Shown: positions 17,482-28,128 of the stretch, piece after piece
Position numbering within the stretch: the stretch's first letter is position 1
Layout of the letters: each line of letters starts with the position of its first letter
Assembly (NCBI RefSeq): GCF_900120005.1
Contig: NZ_LT635449.1
Location: forward strand, 1 to 64,000
DNA: 64,000 nt
Direction: 5' to 3'
DNA from: Holdemania sp. Marseille-P2844
GTDB lineage: Bacteria; Bacillota_I; Bacilli_A; Erysipelotrichales; Erysipelotrichaceae
Position numbers and translations under genes: made by a program
Notes under the pieces: model-generated
Databases searched by the model: none
What the model saw: only the letters and a program-made list of their open reading frames with translations
Told to the model about the DNA's origin: nothing

Positions 17482-18342
17482 TTACTCGGTTTCTGCGCCG
17501 TTTGTGTCAGAATTTTCATCTGATTCTCCCTCTGCGGGCGCGTTGGGATCCGCTTCGCCCGGACACAGCTGGGTGTAGGCGGACTTGGACATTTCATCGA
17601 CGTAGATGCACGAGTTCGGCTTGTTGAGATTGGAAACGATGCTGTTGTACTCGCTGAGCACGTCCATCGAATAGTAGCTGGAAAAAAACTGGTTGCCGTC
17701 ATGCATGATCAGCCGGATCATGTTGGGATCGTAGGAAACCTCATATTGCTGGATCTCCGAAATCAACGAAATCATCGCTGCGGGCACATGGCGGAACGCC
17801 ATCGCCAGATCGGCGCTCTGTTCCTCGCTTTGAAAGCCGACGATCAGCGGAATTCTTGCAATCAGGCCGGTCATCCGTTCATCCATCTTGACGACGGTTC
17901 CGTCCTTGAATAAAATTTCCGGTTCTTCGATGTAGCGGTAGCCGACCGGCTCCCGTTCTTCAATTTCAATCACGATCTGGTTGCCGCGCTCATGCCGCAC
18001 TGAAGCCGAGACGATCAGCGGGTACTGCTGCAGGGCATTTTTCACCTGCGGTGCAAATACCGTCAGCCAGCGCGACTGAGCTGTGATTCCCGCCAGTTCC
18101 AGCACATCGGCACGGCTTAGACTGACGTTGCCTTTAACGCTGACGGTTTTGATTAACGAAGCGTCGCTTGAATAATACGCCAGTCCCATCACGATCAGCG
18201 CGCAGACTAACGACGCCTTGAACAGCCGGCGTTTCTGATGGCGGAAGTTTTTTTGTTCGGCCTGACGCCGCCGTTGTTCGATCAACAGATCTACCGAGTT
18301 TTTGTTTTCGTCCGGTTTGACCGGCGATGGTTTGCGGATCAC
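17482..18342 (-). CDS. divIB: Cell-division protein DivIB/FtsQ
   Basis: A 286-residue bitopic membrane protein of the divisome. It has a basic cytoplasmic N-terminus (1-43), one transmembrane helix (about 44-60), then a POTRA domain beginning IKTVSVKGNVSLSRADVLEL (about 68-88), a beta domain, and an acidic low-complexity C-terminal tail from about 260. It overlaps murB by 4 nt. The conserved order murG-murB-divIB supports the call. Confidence 0.92.
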   Translation of the reverse strand: MIRKPSPVKPDENKNSVDLLIEQRRRQAEQKNFRHQKRRLFKASLVCALIVMGLAYYSSDASLIKTVSVKGNVSLSRADVLELAGITAQSRWLTVFAPQVKNALQQYPLIVSASVRHERGNQIVIEIEEREPVGYRYIEEPEILFKDGTVVKMDERMTGLIARIPLIVGFQSEEQSADLAMAFRHVPAAMISLISEIQQYEVSYDPNMIRLIMHDGNQFFSSYYSMDVLSEYNSIVSNLNKPNSCIYVDEMSKSAYTQLCPGEADPNAPAEGESDENSDTNGAETE

Positions 18343-19247
18343 CAGTTAAACTTCTCCACTTCCAGAATCAGTTCCTCACCATAATGACGGCGCACCTGTT
18401 CCTGAATTTCCTCGACCAGTTCAATAAAATCCCGGGCCTTTCCCTGTTGATCGTTGACGATGAAATTGACGTGCTTCTCGCTGACGGAAACCCCGCCGAC
18501 ACGGCGGCCGCGGTAGCCCAGCTCGTCGATCATCTGCCAAGCCTGGCGATCCTTGGGATTGCGGAACACGCTGCCGGCGCTCGGCTTATCCAACGGCTGC
18601 GATTCCATCCGCCGCTGACGCCGGCGGTCCATCAGATCGCGGATCTCCGTCTGATCCTGTTTTGTCAAATGAAACCGGACGGCCAGAATCACCCAGTCGG
18701 GATGACTTTGGAAAATCGAAGTCCGATAGCCAAAGCCGCACTCAGCCGGACTTAACCATTCGCAGCGTCCTTGCCGCAGCACGAACACCTCGCTGACGAC
18801 CTCAGCCATGCAGCTCTTGTACGCGCCGGCATTCATAAATGTCGCGCCCCCGACCGTGCCGGGAATGCCGCTGGCAAATTCCAGTCCGGACAGCGAATGC
18901 TTCATCGCTTCATACGACAAAGCGATAATCGAACAGCCGGCCTCCGCCACTACCGTCTGGCCGTCGAAATAAAAGTCGCCGTGATAGCGGTCAAGCTTGA
19001 GTATCACGCCTTCGTAATCGTTGTCGGAGCATAACAGATTGCTCCCCTTGCCGAAGATTTTATACGGAATCCCCTGCTTGGCTAACAGCCGCAGCACCTG
19101 CGTCAGCGCCAGCATTGTCTTGGGATAGACGACCGCGCGGGCATTGCCGCCGATGCGCAGTGTCGTCAGCGTCGACATCGGAACATTTTCCGTCACATCG
19201 CCATAGCACCGCAGTCTTTCCAAGCTGTTTCTCATTGTTAAAATCAC
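18339..19247 (-). CDS. murB: UDP-N-acetylenolpyruvoylglucosamine reductase
   Basis: A 302-residue FAD enzyme that reduces UDP-GlcNAc-enolpyruvate to UDP-MurNAc. FAD-binding motifs GKGSNLLCSD (about 62) and GIPGTVGGATFMNAG (about 124), the YRTS motif, and the catalytic serine in SAGSVFRNP are all present. The YRTS motif and length fit the type IIb short-loop MurB of Gram-positives. It starts 3 nt after murG ends and overlaps divIB. Confidence 0.96.
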   Translation of the reverse strand: MILTMRNSLERLRCYGDVTENVPMSTLTTLRIGGNARAVVYPKTMLALTQVLRLLAKQGIPYKIFGKGSNLLCSDNDYEGVILKLDRYHGDFYFDGQTVVAEAGCSIIALSYEAMKHSLSGLEFASGIPGTVGGATFMNAGAYKSCMAEVVSEVFVLRQGRCEWLSPAECGFGYRTSIFQSHPDWVILAVRFHLTKQDQTEIRDLMDRRRQRRMESQPLDKPSAGSVFRNPKDRQAWQMIDELGYRGRRVGGVSVSEKHVNFIVNDQQGKARDFIELVEEIQEQVRRHYGEELILEVEKFNW

Positions 19248-19250
19248 CTT

Positions 19251-20324
19251 TTATCCTTGTTGGATCCAGTTGTATATCTGTTCGCTGGCATCCGGATGTC
19301 CCAGCCGCTTCGCAGCCGTCCGCATGCTTTCCAAACGGATCGGATCAAAAACAACACTCTCTATTTTTGCGGTTATTTCCCCTTCTGTCAAGTCTTTTTC
19401 TTCGATCATGAGCGCCGCCCCCGCGCTCTGCAGCGCTTTCGCGTTGAGCACCTGATGGTTGTTGGGAACGTAAGGGCTGGGAATGATGATCGCCGGCAGC
19501 CCTAAAACCGTGATCTCCGCGGCCGTTGTCGCTCCCCCGCGCACCACCGCCAGATCGGCGTTGACCATGACCTTGACCCCGTCGATATACGGGACTACCT
19601 TGATATTGGCACATTCCAGATGCTGCGCGCGGACTTCCTCATAAGCCGCCCGGCCGGTAACATACAATACCTGATAAGATTGGCCGGCCATCTGCTTCAG
19701 CGCCTTGACCATGACGGCATTGACGCTTTCCGAGCCCAGCGAGCCCATCACAACAACGACTAACGGCCTGGCCGGATCCAGACCCAGCTGCCGCACCACG
19801 TTGGGATCGCGCTGCGCCCGGGCCGCCACACTGGCCCGCGGATTGCCGAGGATCCGGGTTTTCTGCGGCGGAAACTGGTCTAAGTTTTCAGGATAGCAGC
19901 CGACGATCTGATCGGCATATTTCGCCAGAAAGCGGTTCGCTTTGCCGGCATAGGAATTTTGTTCGTGAAGCATCGTCGGCACATGCGCGAAGTGCGCGGC
20001 CAGAATCACCGGCGCGCTGATATAGTTGCCAAAGCCGATCGCGTAATCCGGACGGAACTGCCGCACAATCTTCCGGCAGGCGAAATACGCCTGAGCCAGC
20101 TGCATGACGGCCTGAACCTTCGCCAGGGCGGAACCGTTCAGCCCTTTGGCCTTAATCGCTTCAAACGCATAGCCGGCCTTGGGAATCTCCGTCGACTCCA
20201 TCCGTTCCGCCGTGCCGACAAACAGGATTTCCGTTTGCGGATCTTTTTCCTTCATGGCGTCGGCCAGCGCCAGCGCCGGATAGATATGACCGCCGGTGCC
20301 GCCGGTCGCAATTAATACGCGCAT
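19251..20324 (-). CDS. murG: UDP-GlcNAc:lipid I N-acetylglucosaminyltransferase
   Basis: A 357-residue GT28 glycosyltransferase that converts lipid I to lipid II on the inner face of the membrane. The donor-independent G-loop TGGTGGHIYPALALA is at residues 7-21, the second G-loop GFGNYISAP near 95, and the UDP-GlcNAc site RGGATTAAEI near 260. A hydrophobic patch near 75-85 fits membrane association. It follows ftsW by 83 nt and precedes murB by 3 nt. Confidence 0.96.
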   Translation of the reverse strand: MRVLIATGGTGGHIYPALALADAMKEKDPQTEILFVGTAERMESTEIPKAGYAFEAIKAKGLNGSALAKVQAVMQLAQAYFACRKIVRQFRPDYAIGFGNYISAPVILAAHFAHVPTMLHEQNSYAGKANRFLAKYADQIVGCYPENLDQFPPQKTRILGNPRASVAARAQRDPNVVRQLGLDPARPLVVVVMGSLGSESVNAVMVKALKQMAGQSYQVLYVTGRAAYEEVRAQHLECANIKVVPYIDGVKVMVNADLAVVRGGATTAAEITVLGLPAIIIPSPYVPNNHQVLNAKALQSAGAALMIEEKDLTEGEITAKIESVVFDPIRLESMRTAAKRLGHPDASEQIYNWIQQG

Positions 20325-20407
20325 TGCGTTTCACTCCTTTTTCATTTGCTTTTTTGCCTGCCTTATTATAGCATACATCGTCCGCCGCGCCCACCCGCAT
20401 CTTGCCT

Positions 20408-21487
20408 TTAGGCCTTGGCGATACTCATTAAGATGCCCAGCGAGGCCATGATCATCACTAACGAGCTGCCGCCGTAGGACATCAAGGGCAGCGTAATCCC
20501 GGTGACCGGAAACAAACCGACGACGACGCCGAGATTGATCATGACCTGAATCGCGAACAAACTGACGATGCCGACCGCGACATAGCACAGAAACGGATCG
20601 TGAGCGTTCTTGGCGATCCGGACACCCTCCAGGATGATCAGCAGATAAATAATAATGATCAGCGAAGCGCCGATCCAGCCCAACTCCTCCGCTGTGATCG
20701 CGAAGATGAAATCGGTCTGCGGTTCCGGCAGATAAAAGTGCTTCTGCATCGACCGGTTCAGTCCGGCTCCCAGCAAGCCGCCCGGGGCGATCGCAAACAG
20801 CGACTGGATAATCTGGAAGCCGCTGCCTAACGGATCCTGCCACGGATCAAGAAAGGAAACGATCCGCGCCATCCGGTACGGGGCTGCCAGAATCAAGCCG
20901 GTCAAGCCTGCCGCGCCCAGCAGTCCCAGACGGATAAAATACTTAAACGGCGCGTCCGCCGCCAGCACGATCACAACGATGCTGCAGACCATGACCAATC
21001 CGCTGCCGAAATCCGGCTGCAGAAGAATCAATCCGAAACCCAGCATGGTTAAAAACAGCGGCACTAACAAATCCCGGCGCAGACTTTTAATCCGGTCTTT
21101 GGAAGCCAGATAATCCGACACCGAGAGAATCAGCGCCAGCTTGAAAAACTCCGAGGGCTGGATCAAAAAGCTGCCGACGCCGAACCAGCTGCGCGAGCCG
21201 TTGCGCTGCACGCCCAGTCCCGGAATCAGCACCAGCGCCAGCGCGATATAACAGCCGATCAGAATCGGCTTCTGTTTTTCCCGCAGCTTTTGAATATTCA
21301 GCCGGCTGGTCAAATTCATCGCGACTAAGCCCAGCCCGGCAAACAGCGCCTGACGCTGGACAAAATACCAGGGGTTGTGATATTTGAACTCCGCCCAGTA
21401 CACCGAGCTGGAGGCGATCATGATCAACCCGGCGGCCACCAGCGTCAGCACTTCGATCAAAAGCAGCCTGTTTTTTCGATGGAACAT
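20408..21487 (-). CDS. ftsW: Lipid II polymerase FtsW (SEDS family)
   Basis: A 359-residue polytopic membrane protein with about ten transmembrane helices. The SEDS signature near the C-terminus (VGLFPVTGITLPLMSYGGSS) and the motif AEELGWIG near 270 are visible. RodA is the alternative, but linkage to murG-murB-divIB favours the septal enzyme. GGAGGTGAG precedes the ATG. It polymerises glycan strands with a class B PBP, not present here. Confidence 0.92.
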   Translation of the reverse strand: MFHRKNRLLLIEVLTLVAAGLIMIASSSVYWAEFKYHNPWYFVQRQALFAGLGLVAMNLTSRLNIQKLREKQKPILIGCYIALALVLIPGLGVQRNGSRSWFGVGSFLIQPSEFFKLALILSVSDYLASKDRIKSLRRDLLVPLFLTMLGFGLILLQPDFGSGLVMVCSIVVIVLAADAPFKYFIRLGLLGAAGLTGLILAAPYRMARIVSFLDPWQDPLGSGFQIIQSLFAIAPGGLLGAGLNRSMQKHFYLPEPQTDFIFAITAEELGWIGASLIIIIYLLIILEGVRIAKNAHDPFLCYVAVGIVSLFAIQVMINLGVVVGLFPVTGITLPLMSYGGSSLVMIMASLGILMSIAKA

Positions 21488-21545
21488 AAAAAAGTCTCAC
21501 CTCCCATACAGCGTATGCGCAGAGAAAGTGAAACTTGATGTCAAA

Positions 21546-21773
21546 TCAGGAAGCGGGCGTCAGCCGGCGGGAAATCCGGTTGCCGAAAATCCAGGTCAGC
21601 TGCGGATTGGGAAACAGGAGGAACAGACCCAGGACGACCCATTCGACCCCAATCCAGCCTGAGGGCAGGCACAGTTCCAGCACCGGCGGCACGATCTGGC
21701 ATTCCGCCCAGAACAGGCCGATATAAATCGCCATGCAGCTGACAAAATAAATCGCATGATGAATCAGCTTCAT
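21546..21773 (-). CDS. Small membrane protein upstream of ftsW (unknown function)
   Basis: A 75-residue protein with two hydrophobic stretches (about 5-28 and 40-55) and a basic C-terminal tail. I do not recognise the family. It is supported by a good ribosome site (AGAGGTGAAGG, 4-5 nt before the ATG) and by its place 58 nt upstream of ftsW on the same strand, where it may be the first gene of the murein operon. A longer overlapping frame (21541-21903) lacks such a site. Confidence 0.7.
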   Translation of the reverse strand: MKLIHHAIYFVSCMAIYIGLFWAECQIVPPVLELCLPSGWIGVEWVVLGLFLLFPNPQLTWIFGNRISRRLTPAS

Positions 21774-21901
21774 CGTCCTTCACCTCTTTCTTTTCATTTT
21801 CCGTTTTCGTTTCCGCCAAAAACGTTTTCAGCGTATCGAAACCTGCGCCGTTATTATATAATACATAAAGATAGAAAACAATCGAACGGGAGGAACAGAT
21901 C

Positions 21902-23227
21902 ATGAAAACGGCATGGGTATTGTGCGGCGGCGGTTCGCGGGGCGCCTATGAAATCGGAGTGTGGCAGGCGTTAAGCGCGGCCGGCCTGGCCCCGGACATC
22001 GTGACGGGAACTTCGATCGGCGCGTTAAACGGCGCGTTGATCGTCCAGCAGGATTATGCGGCGGCGCTGGATCTGTGGGCGAATCTCAGGATTGAAGACG
22101 TGATGCAGGATGGTTTTGATTTAGAGCTCAGCGCGATCATGGAAAACAAACAGAAAATCGCCCCTTTCCTAAAAAAATACATCAACACCAAAGGGGCGGA
22201 CAACACGCCGTTAAAAGAAATGATCGCCCGGCTGGTCGACGAAGAGAAGCTGCGCCGCTCGCCGATTGATTTCGGACTGGTCACCGTGCGTTATCCTTCG
22301 CTTCAGGCGGTGGAGCTGACGAAAGCGCAGATTCCCGAAGGCCGGATCAAGGATTATCTGATCGCGACTGCTTCGTGTTTTCCGGCCTTTCCGGTTTACG
22401 AGTTCGACGGGCAGCAGTATATCGACGGCGGATATCAGGACAACCTGCCGATCGCACTGGCGCTGAGGATGGGTGCGGACCGGGTGATCGCCGTGAATCT
22501 GCATTATCAAAGTCCGATCCATCCGACGCTGGAAAAGCTGCCGCAGGTCGCCGTGATTTCCCCTTCCCGCGAGCTGGGTTCGTTCCTTTCGTTTGATCCG
22601 GAGCTTTTAAAGCGCAACCGCGAGCTGGGGCTGCTGGACGCGAAGAAATTTCTCGGTCAGCTGATCGGAGAGCGTTTCGTCTTTTCTCCGCTGAACGCTT
22701 CGCTGCGTGCTCTGGCAGAGCGGATGCTGCGCGAGCTGACCTTATTCCAATGTCAGCTGGACGATTCCGATCATCCGTTCATCGACACGCTGTGGCCGCA
22801 GAACGTGCTGCTGGACAGAGTGCTGAAAATCAAGGGCGACACCGCAGAAACGGTGTTGGTGCGGATGATGGAAAACGGCGCGGAATTCATGAAAAAAGAT
22901 CCCCAGGTCATTCTCGATCCGCAGGCTTTCCTGATCGAGCTGGCCGGCTATTTCAACGCCGGATCGCCAGCCTTGGAAACCGAACGCTCGCTGTATCAGA
23001 GCCTGCTGCAGCAGACCACGAAACAATCGTTATTGACGCTGATCGGCAAAGCGGACCGGATTACGCTGTGCCGCAGTTTGTGCGATCAGATGCTTCATCA
23101 ACAGACCGCACTGCTTCAGCAGCTGCACTGGCTTGCCCCGATGATGCCGCAGGAAGTGCTCATCAGCTGGTTCGCGGCGTTTCTCGTGCGGGAATTCAGA
23201 CTCGATCCTATCTGCCAAGAGGCCTGA
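21902..23227 (+). CDS. Patatin-like phospholipase (RssA/YchK type) with long C-terminal region
   Basis: A 441-residue protein. The patatin domain covers about 1-290: oxyanion motif GGGSRGAYE (8-17), nucleophile GTSIGA with Ser38, and catalytic Asp175 in DGG. It should hydrolyse acyl esters of membrane lipids. The C-terminal 150 residues have no motif I recognise. There is no signal peptide. GGGAGG precedes the ATG. It diverges from the ftsW operon and ends at a strong terminator. Confidence 0.9.
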   Translation: MKTAWVLCGGGSRGAYEIGVWQALSAAGLAPDIVTGTSIGALNGALIVQQDYAAALDLWANLRIEDVMQDGFDLELSAIMENKQKIAPFLKKYINTKGADNTPLKEMIARLVDEEKLRRSPIDFGLVTVRYPSLQAVELTKAQIPEGRIKDYLIATASCFPAFPVYEFDGQQYIDGGYQDNLPIALALRMGADRVIAVNLHYQSPIHPTLEKLPQVAVISPSRELGSFLSFDPELLKRNRELGLLDAKKFLGQLIGERFVFSPLNASLRALAERMLRELTLFQCQLDDSDHPFIDTLWPQNVLLDRVLKIKGDTAETVLVRMMENGAEFMKKDPQVILDPQAFLIELAGYFNAGSPALETERSLYQSLLQQTTKQSLLTLIGKADRITLCRSLCDQMLHQQTALLQQLHWLAPMMPQEVLISWFAAFLVREFRLDPICQEA

Positions 23228-23340
23228 CATCCAACATAGCTCTGGCCGGCGTTAAATCTTAACCGTTCGGAAAGCGAATTGCTTATTCTTACAGAACGGA
23301 AACTTTCCGTTTCATCGCGATATCACAATCTATTGAAAAA

Positions 23341-23390
23341 GTCTGACAGCCGGAATGATTCCGGATTCTGCCAGACTTCTTTTTTATCTT
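23341..23390. terminator. Bidirectional intrinsic terminator between patatin and GNAT genes
   Basis: A long stem from gtctg (23341) to cagac (23376) with an inner ccggaa/ttccgg helix. T-rich tracts follow on the plus strand (TTCTTTTTTATCTT) and on the minus strand (TTTTTC). It serves the convergent genes at 21902 and 23409. Confidence 0.88.
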
Positions 23391-23408
23391 ACCAAGCTTG
23401 TTTTTTCG

Positions 23409-23936
23409 TCAGCCGTTGCGCTCCGGCAGCGGGATCCGGGTATAAAATTCCACCTCGTCCTCATGATCGATCCGCGCCTGATTTTTAAGCTGAACCCGCA
23501 GCGAAGCCGGATTGTCTTTATGGCAGGACAGATAGACCTCCTCCTCCCGGATCAGCTTCGCGGCTTCCTTGACCGCCAGCGCCAAGCCGCGCGTCGCATA
23601 GCCTTTTCCCCGATAAGCAGGATGGATACCATATCCGACATGACCCGCACCCTGCGCCAAGGCCTCGGTGAGGTAATGCCGGATCCGGAACAAACCGACC
23701 ATCTGATCGTCATCCCACAGAAAGAACCAGGTTTCCGGCACGTAATTTTCCTTCAGCATTTTTCCTTCGGCGTGTGCCAGAATCCGCGGCAGCTCCTGCG
23801 TTAAAAACTGATCTTTCGGACAGCCGCGGTAAGGATTCATAAAGCCGTTTTCGTCCGGAGCGAAGGCTTGCAGAAAGGCGTACGCTTGTTCGCCGTCCGC
23901 CGCCGTGAAGCGTTTTAATTGAAGCATTTTGATCAC
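23409..23936 (-). CDS. GNAT-family N-acetyltransferase
   Basis: A 175-residue acetyltransferase. The acetyl-CoA pyrophosphate loop is in HPAYRGKGYATRGLAL (about 102-117), preceded by the beta4 strand GHVGYGIH. The substrate is unknown; the family covers antibiotic, polyamine and protein targets. It is the last gene of a minus-strand run and lies 118 nt after the P-loop kinase gene. Confidence 0.88.
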   Translation of the reverse strand: MIKMLQLKRFTAADGEQAYAFLQAFAPDENGFMNPYRGCPKDQFLTQELPRILAHAEGKMLKENYVPETWFFLWDDDQMVGLFRIRHYLTEALAQGAGHVGYGIHPAYRGKGYATRGLALAVKEAAKLIREEEVYLSCHKDNPASLRVQLKNQARIDHEDEVEFYTRIPLPERNG

Positions 23937-24054
23937 CTCGTCAAAACGTGCCGCCGTTTCTGACGGCCCGCATTTTCACTTTCTTTTTTGTTCATCGTTA
24001 TTCTTCTCTTTTGCACTCGTAATCCGGGTATTCTATTTGCGCTTCGCTCTCTTT

Positions 24055-24564
24055 TCACGATTTGGAAACGCGCTCAACCTGTCCCAGCCAGTCCTCTGCC
24101 TGACGGTGCGAGCGCAACCGGATGATGGTCAGATCAGGAAATTCACGCTGCAGCGCGCTCAGATCCTCGCGTTTGAATTTTAAGATGTACCCCACAAACT
24201 CCCAATCCAGCTTCTCCGCGCAGCCCGGCGTCATATCAGGCCGGGATTGGCCGCGGTAGCGCCGCAGCCGTTTAAAATAGCCCAGCAAACTGCGCCATTT
24301 GGGCAGATCGTAAACGACCAGGGTATCCGCGAAGCCTAACCTTAACGGCAGCGTGCGGGCAAAGTTCCCGTCCATGATCCAGCGGCTTTGCTTGAGTGCT
24401 TCCGCCAACAGCTCGTCAAATTCCGCAGCTGTGCGCTGAACCCAGTTTTCCTTCCAGAACAGCTGATCCAGATGCACTGCCGGAATGCCTGTTTGCGACG
24501 CGAGGCGCGCTGCCAGCGTACTCTTGCCGCTGCCGGGACAACCGATAATACAAATCCGTTCCAT
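24055..24564 (-). CDS. P-loop NTPase, adenylate-kinase-like (FlaR/topology-modulation type)
   Basis: A 169-residue protein with a Walker A motif GCPGSGKST at 8-16 and the family segment HLDQLFWKENW (about 31-41). Homologues are small nucleotide-kinase-like proteins annotated as DNA topology modulation protein, with no firm substrate. The ATG follows GGGGGGAAAC. It starts 15 nt after the histidine phosphatase gene and is part of that operon. Confidence 0.82.
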   Translation of the reverse strand: MERICIIGCPGSGKSTLAARLASQTGIPAVHLDQLFWKENWVQRTAAEFDELLAEALKQSRWIMDGNFARTLPLRLGFADTLVVYDLPKWRSLLGYFKRLRRYRGQSRPDMTPGCAEKLDWEFVGYILKFKREDLSALQREFPDLTIIRLRSHRQAEDWLGQVERVSKS

Positions 24565-24579
24565 TGTTTCCCCCCTGTC

Positions 24580-25119
24580 CTAATCCCGGCATGCCGGCGA
24601 CCACTCCGCCTCAAAGATCCCGCCGTTGGAGATTGTTTTTTCCGCGCCAAAGGCTTGCATCAACAACCCGTGACAGACGACGATCAGGCAGTCATAGCCG
24701 GCATACCGCGCTAACGCCCGTTCCGCGCGCGTGCGCATCTGTTCCCACGTCTCCCAGGCCTGTTTTCTTTCCGGACCGGCGACGCCGTTCATCGCGTCAA
24801 ATTCCGCCCGGGCCCGCTCAACCGTTTCCACGTCGGTATGCGAATACGTGAGATCCGGCAGCCACTCGTGCAGCCCCACTTCTACACGCAGTTCCAGATC
24901 CAGCCGGTGCGAGAGGACCGCCGCCGTCTGCAATGCCCGCGTAAACGGCGAAGCGACGATCAGCTGGCCTTGCTTCAGCCGCGGATCCCGCGCCGTCTGT
25001 TCCGCCTGCGAACGTCCCAGCGCGTCCAACGGCGCCAGGTCGTTGCCAAAGCCCGGATAACCCAGCGCTTTCGGTTCGGTATAATCCGGATGACCGTGCC
25101 TGACAAAAAAGATTTTCAT
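24580..25119 (-). CDS. Histidine phosphatase family protein (phosphoglycerate-mutase superfamily)
   Basis: A 179-residue enzyme with the catalytic RHG triad at residues 7-9 (FVRHGHPDY), a second arginine in SPFTRALQTA near 62 and the second histidine in VVCHGLLMQ near 150. The superfamily dephosphorylates sugars, nucleotides or cofactors; the substrate cannot be read from sequence. It overlaps the HAD gene by 4 nt. Confidence 0.88.
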   Translation of the reverse strand: MKIFFVRHGHPDYTEPKALGYPGFGNDLAPLDALGRSQAEQTARDPRLKQGQLIVASPFTRALQTAAVLSHRLDLELRVEVGLHEWLPDLTYSHTDVETVERARAEFDAMNGVAGPERKQAWETWEQMRTRAERALARYAGYDCLIVVCHGLLMQAFGAEKTISNGGIFEAEWSPACRD

Positions 25120-25775
25120 AAGGTTTGCCCGCCGATCAAAAATCCTTTATCCGTGATGACAATCTGTTCCAGCTGATCGACCCGCATGTCCGCCTTCGAC
25201 AAGTCCTGACCAAAGTACGGATCATCCAGTCCGATCACCGTCATGCCTGCCCGTTTCCCCGCCGTCACGCCGTTCAACGAATCCTCGATCACGACACATT
25301 CCGCCGGTATGCAGCCCAGCTGCTTCGCGCATTGCAGAAAGATCGCCGGATCCGGCTTGCTGACGGGCAGATCGCAGCCGCTGACGACTAAATCAAACTG
25401 TCCCTCAAGTTTACAATCGCATAAAACCGTCTGGATATTGTCCATCGGCGAGCTTGAAGCCAGCGCGGTCAAAATCCCGCAGCGGCGGCATTGATCGATC
25501 AGCGTCTGGACGTAGGGACGGTAAATTTTTTCATAATTGACGCGCACGTCCTTGCAGAACGCGCGGTATTTGTGGAACGTGGCGGCGATATCCAGCTCCG
25601 GATTCCAGCGGGCGATCATGCCCCAGTTCACATCGTCCGTGCAGCCCAGGCACTGGCGCAGCGCGATTCGGTCCGTCTTAATGCCGTTGTCCGCAAACCA
25701 TTGCTGATCTGCCTGCTCATACACTTTTTCACTGTCGATAATGACGCCGTCCATATCGAAGATTAATGCTTTCAT
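25116..25775 (-). CDS. HAD-superfamily hydrolase (beta-phosphoglucomutase-like)
   Basis: A 219-residue phosphatase or phosphomutase. HAD motif I is DMDGV (Asp7 and Asp9), motif II is in LASSSP near 107, the motif III lysine is in SKPDP near 143, and motif IV is in VIEDSLNG near 166. The helical cap lies between residues 15 and 85. The members act on sugar phosphates. It is the first gene of the HAD-histidine phosphatase-P-loop set, with a 4-nt overlap to the next gene. Confidence 0.88.
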   Translation of the reverse strand: MKALIFDMDGVIIDSEKVYEQADQQWFADNGIKTDRIALRQCLGCTDDVNWGMIARWNPELDIAATFHKYRAFCKDVRVNYEKIYRPYVQTLIDQCRRCGILTALASSSPMDNIQTVLCDCKLEGQFDLVVSGCDLPVSKPDPAIFLQCAKQLGCIPAECVVIEDSLNGVTAGKRAGMTVIGLDDPYFGQDLSKADMRVDQLEQIVITDKGFLIGGQTL

Positions 25776-25814
25776 TGCTTATCCCCCTGTTTTCTTTTAT
25801 TTTACCCGCCGGCT

Positions 25815-26441
25815 TCAGTCAGCGCCAAAGCTCATCAGCGCCGCGCAGAACGAACAGCGCTGCCACTGCAGCTGTTGTGCGAAGACGGGTTTTAGCTGTT
25901 CCCGGGTCAGATAGATTTCGTCTGCGTCCCATCGCTTTCCCGCCTGATCGCGGCATGCGTACAGCGCCGCGGCGTTGTCAAACGCGACGTCGCCGATCAG
26001 CACCCTTCCGCCGGGCTTGAGATGGCCGAGCATTTCCTGAATCCAGGCGATTTGTCCGGCCACGCTGAGATGATGCAGCGCATACGTGGACACGATAAAA
26101 TCAAACTGTTTTTCCGCCAGCACTGCCGGCCAGCCGTCATTAAAATCATGCACGAACAATTCTGCCTGCGGCAGTTGGCGCCGGACAGTTTCAACCATTG
26201 CCAAAGCAAAATCAAAACCGGTGATCTGAGCGCCCCGCTCAGCCAGCCGCCGGGTCAGAACACCGGTGCCAAAGCCCGCGTCCAGCACCTCCGGCTGCGG
26301 CTTTGCGGCAACGATCATTTCAATCGCCTGCAGCACGGCATCGTAGCCGGCAAATGGATACTGGCTGTCAGCCTGAGTTTGAGCGACGGTTTGATCATAC
26401 TGTGCCGCCCATCGATTAAAGCCTTCTTTATCTAATACCAT
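25815..26441 (-). CDS. Class I SAM-dependent methyltransferase
   Basis: A protein of about 208 residues with the SAM-binding motif I in VLDAGFGTGVLTRRL (about 49-63 of this start), motif II FDFIVSTYALHHL, and motif III LKPGGRVLIGD. It resembles small-molecule methylases of the UbiE/YrrT type; the substrate is unknown. The frame is open to a TTG at 26453, but the AGGAG site is too close to it, so the ATG at 26441 is preferred. Confidence 0.85.
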   Translation of the reverse strand: MVLDKEGFNRWAAQYDQTVAQTQADSQYPFAGYDAVLQAIEMIVAAKPQPEVLDAGFGTGVLTRRLAERGAQITGFDFALAMVETVRRQLPQAELFVHDFNDGWPAVLAEKQFDFIVSTYALHHLSVAGQIAWIQEMLGHLKPGGRVLIGDVAFDNAAALYACRDQAGKRWDADEIYLTREQLKPVFAQQLQWQRCSFCAALMSFGAD

Positions 26442-26486
26442 GAATGAGTCCAATTCTCCTGTTCTTTGTTTATTTCCGGATTCCCT

Positions 26487-28013
<1,527 letters not shown>

Positions 28014-28053
28014 TTACCTTGAAACCGCTGTCATTGCAACAAAACCCAAACGA

Positions 28054-28095
28054 AAAGACCGTTCAGTTTTCAATACAAACCCGTTCACGGTCTTT
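28054..28095 (-). terminator. Terminator between the S24 regulator and glpK
   Basis: A 9-bp perfect stem (28054-28062 with 28087-28095). T-rich sequence follows on the minus strand and also on the plus strand. It lies 34 nt after the regulator stop. Confidence 0.7.
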
Positions 28096-28128
28096 CCTTT
28101 TTCTTTCAGATTATCCCCGCTTTTGATG

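Noticed and set aside
21541-21903. 120-residue minus-strand frame
   Set aside because: It overlaps the 75-residue membrane protein, which has a clear ribosome site; its composition is shadow-like.
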